Source of the DNA: JAYUHK01 sp043767025
Lineage (GTDB): Bacteria; Bacteroidota; Bacteroidia; Chitinophagales; Saprospiraceae
DNA: 13,400 nucleotides
Assembly: GCA_043767025.1 (NCBI GenBank)
Contig: JAYUHK010000099.1
Coordinates: 1-13,400 of the forward strand
Direction of reading: 5' to 3'
Shown here: piece by piece, positions 1 to 5,228 of the stretch
Position numbering within the stretch: position 1 is the stretch's first letter
Layout of the letters: every line of letters begins with the position of its first letter
Program-made: the position numbers and the translations under genes
Notes under the pieces: model-generated
Seen by the model: only the letters and a program-made list of their open reading frames with translations
Databases searched by the model: none
What the model was told of the DNA's origin: nothing

Positions 1-112
1 ACTTTTTTTATCAAGAAAAAAAGTGACAAAAGCGAAGTCAATAGCTACAAAGCTAAGCTCAAATGAGTCAATTTAAAATCCTTGCGTAACATCAGTTAAT
101 AAAAAATTAGTC
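1..112 (+). repeat. Left copy of an inverted intergenic repeat
   Basis: This stretch matches the reverse complement of 13139-13250. The first 31 bases (1-31) are identical to the reverse complement of 13217-13247, and a second near-perfect block at 83-100 (TGCGTAACATCAGTTAAT) matches the reverse complement of 13146-13163. Between these blocks the copies differ by a few substitutions and one-base gaps. Bases 1-24 form a hairpin of nine pairs (ACTTTTTTT against AAAAAAAGT, loop ATCAAG). The repeat may continue left of the window. No reading frame is seen in it. It is probably a dispersed non-coding repeat, but its family cannot be named from the sequence. Confidence 0.8.
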
Positions 113-167
113 ATTTCGTATTCAATTTAGAAATGCTGCTCTATCAACAGCATACATTTTAAATCAC

Positions 168-175
168 TACCTTTG
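168..175 (+). promoter_or_regulatory. Putative Bacteroidota -7 box before prfC
   Basis: TACCTTTG fits the Bacteroidota -7 consensus TAnnTTTG. It ends only five bases before the prfC ATG, so a transcript started here would have almost no leader. No convincing TTTG -33 box lies 19-21 bases upstream, so the call is tentative and a further upstream promoter is possible. Confidence 0.4.
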
Positions 176-180
176 TTTTC

Positions 181-1764
181 ATGAATATTTTACAACACGA
201 AATCAGCAAACGCAGAACGTTTGGAATCATCAGCCACCCCGATGCTGGAAAAACTACCCTGACCGAAAAATTATTGCTTTTCGGAGGAGCTATCCAAATT
301 GCGGGCGCAGTCAAATCTAATAAAATCAAGAAATCAGCAACCTCCGATTTTATGGAAATAGAACGCCAACGCGGTATTTCGGTCGCTACCTCTGTGATGG
401 CTTTTGACTACAAAGACCTGAAAATCAATATTTTAGATACTCCCGGTCACCAAGATTTTGCGGAAGATACTTACCGAACTTTGACGGCTGTTGACAGCGT
501 GATTGTGGTGATTGATGTAGCCAAAGGAGTGGAAACTCAAACCGAAAAGTTGGTGGCGGTCTGTCGCCGACGCAACACGCCGATTATTGTTTTTATCAAC
601 AAACTCGACCGCGAGGGCTTGGACGCTTTCGACTTGTTGGACGATGTGGAGCAAAAATTGGGGCTGAAAGTTTGTCCATTGAGCTGGCCCGTAGGTATGG
701 GACAGCGTTTTCAGGGCGTTTACAACCGTTACGAAGAGAAATTATGCCTTTTTCGTCCGCACGGTAAGCAAGAGGAGGAGGAGATTGTGACTTTTACGGA
801 TTTGAATAATCCCGCGCTTGAAGACTTTATCGGCGAGCGCGCTGCCACAGAATTGAGAGAGGACACTACGGTTTTGCAGGAAGTATATCCAGTTTTTGAT
901 GAAAAAAAATACCGCGACGGAAAATTATCTCCTGTTTTTTTTGGCTCTGCCGTTAATAATTTTGGAGTGAAAGAATTATTGGATTGCTTTGTTCAGATTG
1001 CACCTACACCTTTGGCGCGACACTCGGAGGAGCGAAATATCGAACCCGATGAAGAAAAATTCAGTGGTTTTGTGTTCAAAATTCACGCCAACATGGACCC
1101 TAAACACCGCGATAGAATTGCTTTTTTGAGAATCGTTTCTGGAAAATTTGAGCGCAACACTAACTACTTGCACGTCCGACAAAATAAAAAAATAAAATTT
1201 GCGAACCCAACAGCATTCATGGCAGACAAAAAATCGGTCATCGATGAGGCTTTTCCGGGCGATATTGTGGGTCTGTACGATTCCGGAAATTTTAAAATTG
1301 GCGATACCCTGACCGAAGGCGAAACCCTGCACTACAAGGGAATTCCGAGCTTTTCGCCGGAGCAATTTCGGTACGTCAACAACGCTGACCCCCTAAAAAC
1401 CAAGCAGTTAGCCAAAGGATTGGAGCAGCTGATGGACGAAGGCGTGGCGCAGCTTTTTCACAGAGATTTCAATGGACGGAGCATCATCGGCACGGTCGGC
1501 GCGCTCCAATTCGAGGTCATTCAGTATCGGTTGCAGCACGAATATGGCGCATCTTGCACCTACGAACCCGTCCAACTGCACAAAGCCTGCTGGGTGCGCT
1601 GCGATGACCGAAAAGCCTACGAAGATTTTTATGAACGCCGAAAACGAGACATGGCAAAAGACAAGCATGGCGAACCCGTTTTTTTGGCGGAGTCGGCGTG
1701 GGTACTCCAGACTGTCCAAGAAAATCACCCCAAAGTTCAATTTTTCTTTACCAGCGAAGGCTAA
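181..1764 (+). CDS. prfC: Peptide chain release factor 3
   Basis: RF3 is a cytoplasmic translational GTPase that binds the ribosome after peptide release and drives RF1/RF2 off, recycling them. The 527-residue product is the usual length for the family (about 529 in E. coli). It carries the G-domain motifs in order: the P-loop SHPDAGKT (18-25), a switch I region around EIERQRGISV, DTPGH (86-90) and NKLD (140-143). A translation-factor domain 2 follows, then the RF3 C-terminal domain with GVAQLFHRDF and GTVGALQFEV. SHPDAGKT and the C-terminal motifs separate it from EF-G, LepA and TypA. The ATG is the first start that includes the conserved N-terminus. It is monocistronic, bounded by a repeat on the left and a strong palindromic terminator on the right. 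Nothing is truncated. Confidence 0.97.
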   Translation: MNILQHEISKRRTFGIISHPDAGKTTLTEKLLLFGGAIQIAGAVKSNKIKKSATSDFMEIERQRGISVATSVMAFDYKDLKINILDTPGHQDFAEDTYRTLTAVDSVIVVIDVAKGVETQTEKLVAVCRRRNTPIIVFINKLDREGLDAFDLLDDVEQKLGLKVCPLSWPVGMGQRFQGVYNRYEEKLCLFRPHGKQEEEEIVTFTDLNNPALEDFIGERAATELREDTTVLQEVYPVFDEKKYRDGKLSPVFFGSAVNNFGVKELLDCFVQIAPTPLARHSEERNIEPDEEKFSGFVFKIHANMDPKHRDRIAFLRIVSGKFERNTNYLHVRQNKKIKFANPTAFMADKKSVIDEAFPGDIVGLYDSGNFKIGDTLTEGETLHYKGIPSFSPEQFRYVNNADPLKTKQLAKGLEQLMDEGVAQLFHRDFNGRSIIGTVGALQFEVIQYRLQHEYGASCTYEPVQLHKACWVRCDDRKAYEDFYERRKRDMAKDKHGEPVFLAESAWVLQTVQENHPKVQFFFTSEG

Positions 1765-1775
1765 TCTTTAATAAA

Positions 1776-1827
1776 AAAAACACTAAAAGGCGACCACGAA
1801 ATTTCGTGGTCGCCTTTTAGTGTTTTT
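1776..1827. terminator. Perfect 52-bp palindrome, bidirectional terminator
   Basis: Two 26-base arms are perfectly complementary (1776-1801 and 1802-1827), with an A run at one end and a T run at the other. RNA from either strand would form a long hairpin with a GGCGACCACGAAA stem core, followed by uridines. It lies 12 bases after the prfC stop and 30 bases after the bTHX stop on the opposite strand, so it can end transcription of both convergent genes. Confidence 0.93.
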
Positions 1828-1856
1828 AAGAAAAATCCAATTCAAAAAAGACGCAA

Positions 1857-1991
1857 TTAAGCGGTTGCTTTGTGTGCGGCAATGGCATCTTTTTTCTCCT
1901 GTGCTTGGATTGCTTGCGGACGCGGACGTGATTTTCCGTAAGAGCCGCGCGTGATTTTTCCTTTTTTAGTTCTTTTATCGCCTCTACCCAT
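1857..1991 (-). CDS. Small ribosomal subunit protein bTHX
   Basis: This 44-residue basic protein begins MGRGDKRTKKGKITRGSYGK, then continues SRPRPQ and an alanine/lysine-rich tail. The start is almost superimposable on Thermus THX, whose [20 protein letters not shown] motif defines the family. THX is a tiny peptide that sits in the head of the 30S subunit and stabilises 16S rRNA. Bacteroidota versions usually carry a short C-terminal extension like this one. The Arg/Lys/Gly-rich composition fits an rRNA-binding peptide. It is transcribed alone towards prfC, shares that gene's terminator, and has a well-formed promoter 50-80 bases upstream. It is easy to miss because of its length. The family call rests on motif recognition. 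Confidence 0.92.
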   Translation of the reverse strand: MGRGDKRTKKGKITRGSYGKSRPRPQAIQAQEKKDAIAAHKATA

Positions 1992-2323
1992 GATGTTGGT
2001 CGGTTACTATTTTAGATGTAAATAAAAATATTTTCAAGGCTGCAAAGGTATTCTTTAATTTTGGTTTGGACAAATTTTTTCCAAAATTTGTTTGGAGTAA
2101 AAAATATTGGTGGCTGCTCAAAACTTTCTTTTTTCTCGCTACACGATGACTTTCTGGTGTAAAAATTTTGCGCTGTATGGTAGTTTTATAGTTATCGCCA
2201 ACGACGGTTTCGGGGCTTTGAGGAGGAAGGGAAACGAAAGTGAGAATCTTGGTTTAGAAATTAAACTTTAATCAATCACAAAACAATCTCTGGAATACGA
2301 AGTAATATTATAGCCCGTTTACC
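1992..2323. other. Intergenic region between bTHX and the DUF5677-like gene
   Basis: Apart from the bTHX promoter and leader, this 332-base stretch holds no reading frame I can support. It has no tRNA, no clear hairpin terminator for the DUF5677-like gene that ends at 2324, and no tandem repeat. The middle (about 2150-2250) is less AT-rich than its surroundings, which could mark a decayed gene or dispersed repeat, but no protein match can be argued from it. Confidence 0.5.
2043..2074 (-). promoter_or_regulatory. Promoter of the bTHX gene
   Basis: On the minus strand, TTTG (2071-2074) is followed by exactly 20 bases and then TACCTTTG (2043-2050). This matches the Bacteroidota vegetative promoter (-33 TTTG, about 19-21 bases, -7 TAnnTTTG). 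The predicted transcript starts near 2037-2039 and has a leader of about 47 bases. It is the best match of all promoters in the window, as expected for a ribosomal protein gene. The -33 box lies in AT-rich sequence with several CCAAA/TTTGG dyads. Confidence 0.75.
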
Positions 2324-3193
2324 TTATTTCAACATCCATTTTTCGTGATTTTGGATTAAGTTAGCAAGGTAATCATTAAGTATTTTACATTTTTCAATTA
2401 CTAAAGTTGCTGTGGTGTCACTTTTTAACTCCAGTTCGCAGAATATTTTTACAATATCAAGGTTCAGAATCACCGCTCCGTTAATAATTTGCGGTCTTGG
2501 TTCATTCCATTCAAGATTTAGTTCAAAAACGTGTTCAATCTTTTTTAGGTTGTGAAATAAAATATCTTGCCAATTACCGTGAATTGAATGGCTTGAAATC
2601 CCATAGAAAACACTGTAAAACATTTCGTCTGCAACGACGCTTGCTCTATCTTTAATTGATTTCCACTTTGAGCTTCTTTTCACTTCGTCCAATTCAAAGT
2701 CCGACTTGTCAAAACTATTTTGAATTGATTTTTGCATTCGTTCTTCAATTGGTAAAACATTACCATTTCTATTTTTGATGTTTGACAGGATTATATCCCA
2801 AAGTTCTTTCTCAATTATTAATGAATGTTTGATATAGTTTCTTTTAACTCCTTCTCCACCTTCAATGAGTAAAAATTTTGTATTTAATGCCGTTTCTGCT
2901 ATACATCTGTTCAATATATGGCAAATTTCAAGTTTTCCTTCACAAATATTTTGTAAGAATGAAGTATTCAGTTTGATTAGCCTTGCCAGATTACCACCGA
3001 TGACTGCTTCGTTTTTGTCTATCTTTTTTGGCATTCCGTTAAGATTGTAATATTTAATTCCAACAATTATGTGAATTAATTCAATAGTGTGTATAAGGAG
3101 TTCAATTTGTGCGTCCATAAATTCGTATTCGCTATCGAATTTTTCAATATCAGCGTTAGAGTATTTTGGTAGTATACTATTTATCTCGTCCAT
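2324..3193 (-). CDS. DUF5677-like protein of unknown function
   Basis: The 289-residue product has no signal peptide or clear membrane span and looks mostly alpha-helical. The central and C-terminal parts resemble DUF5677-type proteins: a CHILNRCIAETALNTKFLL helix around 90-110, then a region with FYGISSHSIHGNW near 200-210, similar to the Ser/His-Gly-Asn-Trp motif of that family. The family has no established activity; members occur sporadically in bacterial accessory regions. Base composition is visibly more AT-rich than flanking prfC or amylase, with heavy use of ATA, TTA and AAT codons, which suggests more recent acquisition. It lies 95 bases downstream of the SCP2 gene on the same strand, but no promoter box is apparent immediately upstream. 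The frame is intact. The family assignment is from memory of motifs and is moderate; the CDS itself is well supported. Confidence 0.7.
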   Translation of the reverse strand: MDEINSILPKYSNADIEKFDSEYEFMDAQIELLIHTIELIHIIVGIKYYNLNGMPKKIDKNEAVIGGNLARLIKLNTSFLQNICEGKLEICHILNRCIAETALNTKFLLIEGGEGVKRNYIKHSLIIEKELWDIILSNIKNRNGNVLPIEERMQKSIQNSFDKSDFELDEVKRSSKWKSIKDRASVVADEMFYSVFYGISSHSIHGNWQDILFHNLKKIEHVFELNLEWNEPRPQIINGAVILNLDIVKIFCELELKSDTTATLVIEKCKILNDYLANLIQNHEKWMLK

Positions 3194-3288
3194 ATATTAA
3201 AAAATGAGCTGTAATTTATTTTATTTACCCAATCAATCATCTTAATTGTGCAAAAAACGTATTCTTGAGTACAAAAGTTCATTTTCGC

Positions 3289-3606
3289 CTACATCAGACC
3301 CAATATTTTAGCATATTTCAGCATCTCGCCTTGGTTGCTAATTTTTATTTTTCCAGTCAGCAATCCCATCATTGGGTTTATTTGCCCTGTCACGATGCCC
3401 ATAATATTGGTATCTTTTCCGCTTACCACACATTTTGGCTCACCGACAAGTCCATCTTGGACGGCACACACGCCGTCTGCGATGTTGAGCGTGTAAGCAC
3501 CGCCGCCTTCGCCTTCAATATTGAAGTGAAAAACAGTGTTTTGCCCCGCAATACTGTCTTTGTTTACTTTTTCGGGCAGTGAGCATATAAAATCTTTTGC
3601 TGTCAT
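3289..3606 (-). CDS. Single-domain SCP2 sterol-binding family protein
   Basis: This 105-residue cytoplasmic protein consists of one SCP2 domain, a fold with a hydrophobic tunnel that holds lipids, fatty acyl chains or sterols. Family features are visible: an N-terminal MTAKDFICSLPEKV helix, the strand region VFHFNIEGEGGGAYTLNI, CVVSGKDTNIMGIVTGQINP, and the closing MGLLTGKIKISNQGEMLKYAKI. The last segment is the most diagnostic. The ATG at 3606 is chosen over an in-frame ATG at 3663 because the extra 19 residues are unlike the family, because the upstream ATG overlaps the promoter box at 3661-3668, and because an A-rich leader precedes 3606. It is divergent from the thioredoxin-domain gene at 3708. 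The ligand is unknown; bacterial single-domain SCP2 proteins are generally linked to lipid handling. Confidence 0.88.
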   Translation of the reverse strand: MTAKDFICSLPEKVNKDSIAGQNTVFHFNIEGEGGGAYTLNIADGVCAVQDGLVGEPKCVVSGKDTNIMGIVTGQINPMMGLLTGKIKISNQGEMLKYAKILGLM

Positions 3607-3660
3607 TTTTTTTATTAATTTTAAATTTTTATTGATTTTAAATTGGAATACGAGCGACGG

Positions 3661-3668
3661 CAAAGATA
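3661..3668 (-). promoter_or_regulatory. Putative -7 box of the SCP2 gene
   Basis: TATCTTTG on the minus strand matches TAnnTTTG and predicts a start near 3655-3657, giving a leader of about 50 bases to the ATG at 3606. No clear -33 TTTG is seen at the expected distance. Confidence 0.55.
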
Positions 3669-3673
3669 TGGCA

Positions 3674-3681
3674 TAGTTTTT
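3674..3681 (+). promoter_or_regulatory. Weak -7-like box of the thioredoxin-domain gene
   Basis: TAGTTTTT differs from TAnnTTTG only in its last base and would give a leader of about 20 bases to the ATG at 3708. It lies a few bases from the divergent SCP2 box, so the two promoters would overlap. Confidence 0.3.
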
Positions 3682-3707
3682 ACACCATTATTGAAAAATG
3701 ACTTTTC

Positions 3708-5111
3708 ATGAAAAAATACTTAATAATTTTGTTGGCTTTGCAGTTGGTGGCGACTGCTTTTTTTGCTCAAAAAGAAGGCTACAAAATCGCCGTCGAAATA
3801 AAAAATACGAAAGCCAAATATTTGTATCTTGGCTTTTACGTCGGTTTGGAGCGGTTGCAGTTGGACAGCGCGTTGGTCAATGCGGCGCAAACTTCTGTTT
3901 TTGCGGGCAATAAAAAGCTCCAATCAGGAATGTATTTAATTTTCGACAAACGTGACTCGACTTCTTTCAACTTTTTGGTAGATACGGAACAATTTTTTAC
4001 GCTAAAAACGGACAAAGACAGCCTTTATTTGTCGCTTTCGGCAGAAAATAGTTTGGACAATCAGTTGTTTTTTGAGTCCATAAAAATGGCGGAGCGCGCG
4101 CGCGCGCAGATGGCGCAAATGAAGTCTTTGATAGCCGAATTGAAAGATAGAAATCGGACAAGTGCCGTGTCCATCGAGCAAGATTTGATAAAAATAGCCG
4201 ATTCTGTGATATTGGCGCAGGAGCGATTGGTGGCACCTTATCCGCAGAGTTTGGCGTATGCCGTAGTCCACGCCAACAACGAATATGTGAAAATTCCGAC
4301 CGCTATTTCTGACCCTTCGGCGCGCTATTTTTACGCCAAAAGTCACTATTTCGACCACCTCGACCTTACAGACAATAGGCTCATTCGCTCCCCATATTTG
4401 ATGCCAAATATCGAAAATTATTTCAATAAATATGCGTCTTTTCACCCGGACTCGATGCGGATTGCGACCGATTTTGTCCTTCAAAAGGCAATAAAAGACT
4501 CACTTTCTTTCAGATTCGTGAGTACCAAACTGCTCAATTTTTTTGCGAAGCCCGAAATTATTTTATACGAAATTGGGTATGTGAAAATCGTGGAGGACTA
4601 TCTCCAAAAAGGAAAAATGTCGTGGATAGCGGGCGAAGATTCTGTCAAGTTCGTCCGAGCGGCAGAAGGTCTAAAACCAGCTTTGATTGGCAATATCGCG
4701 CCCGACCTTCGCATGATGCAACGCGACAGCTCCGAAATATCGCTCTCGGAGGTAAAAGCACCTTACACACTTCTTATTTTTTGGGACCCAGACTGTAAAG
4801 TTTGCCAAAAAACTGTCCCTGTATTGGTACAAATATACGAAAAATACCAGCCTCTTGGCTTGGAGGCGTACTCGGTGTGCGCTCGTCGCGGACCTTCATT
4901 TGTCAGGTGTTGGGAAGCCGCAGATGCCGATAATATGCGATGGATTACGGTGGTAGATCCTGAGCAAAAATCAAAATTCATGACATGGTATAATACGGCA
5001 AATTTCCCGATGGTACTCGTCCTCAACGCCGATAAAAAAATCATTGCAAAAAAAATAAAAACTACTAAATTGGACGCATATCTACAGAATTTGTTCGCAA
5101 AACTTAAGTAA
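3708..5111 (+). CDS. Exported DUF4369/DUF5106 thioredoxin-fold protein
   Basis: The 467-residue product starts with a signal peptide (MKKYLIILLALQLVATAFFA, cleavage before Q), so it acts in the periplasm or envelope. Residues about 24-110 look like DUF4369 (beta-rich, LQLDSALVN, LQSGMYLIFD). About 120-330 is helical and resembles DUF5106 (NRLIRSPYLMPNIENYF). About 335-467 is a TlpA/AhpC-type thioredoxin domain with FWDPDCKVC, redox cysteines C363 and C366, and the cis-proline P434 in NFPMV. This architecture is common in Bacteroidota and is taken to mean a thiol:disulfide oxidoreductase. CKVC differs from the more usual CGHC/CxHC. The gene is divergent from SCP2 and is followed 117 bases later by the amylase. 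Its target proteins cannot be inferred. Confidence 0.88.
   Translation: MKKYLIILLALQLVATAFFAQKEGYKIAVEIKNTKAKYLYLGFYVGLERLQLDSALVNAAQTSVFAGNKKLQSGMYLIFDKRDSTSFNFLVDTEQFFTLKTDKDSLYLSLSAENSLDNQLFFESIKMAERARAQMAQMKSLIAELKDRNRTSAVSIEQDLIKIADSVILAQERLVAPYPQSLAYAVVHANNEYVKIPTAISDPSARYFYAKSHYFDHLDLTDNRLIRSPYLMPNIENYFNKYASFHPDSMRIATDFVLQKAIKDSLSFRFVSTKLLNFFAKPEIILYEIGYVKIVEDYLQKGKMSWIAGEDSVKFVRAAEGLKPALIGNIAPDLRMMQRDSSEISLSEVKAPYTLLIFWDPDCKVCQKTVPVLVQIYEKYQPLGLEAYSVCARRGPSFVRCWEAADADNMRWITVVDPEQKSKFMTWYNTANFPMVLVLNADKKIIAKKIKTTKLDAYLQNLFAKLK
4094..4107 (+). repeat. (GC)7 dinucleotide run inside the thioredoxin-domain gene
   Basis: Fourteen alternating G and C bases encode Arg-Ala repeats in the segment MAERARAQMAQM. 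Perfect alternating GC is a potential slippage and Z-DNA site and stands out in AT-rich surroundings. Confidence 0.85.
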
Positions 5112-5167
5112 AAGGAACTTTATAAAAAAAAATATGTTAAAGATTAGTGAGATTCAAAAATTATTAT

Positions 5168-5175
5168 TATTTTTG
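5168..5175 (+). promoter_or_regulatory. Putative -7 box of the amylase gene
   Basis: TATTTTTG matches TAnnTTTG; a weak TTAG lies 20 bases upstream (5144-5147) in the -33 position. The predicted start near 5180 gives a leader of about 48 bases to the ATG at 5229, similar to those of bTHX and SCP2. Confidence 0.5.
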
Positions 5176-5228
5176 TAAATCTTTTAAGATGTGTGACATT
5201 TATTGAAAATTATAAACAACAAAAATTC

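Noticed and set aside
1472..1771. A 99-codon open frame overlapping the end of prfC on the plus strand
   Set aside because: It sits in another frame of a well-conserved gene, has Ser/Arg-rich out-of-frame composition and matches no family.
3607..3663. Longer SCP2 protein starting at 3663
   Set aside because: The 19 extra residues do not fit the SCP2 family, and the upstream ATG overlaps the predicted promoter box, upstream of the likely transcript start.
5193..5228. GTG start at 5193 for the amylase
   Set aside because: It would add 12 polar residues ahead of a normal signal peptide and leave a leader of only about 12 bases; the ATG at 5229 starts directly with a standard signal peptide.
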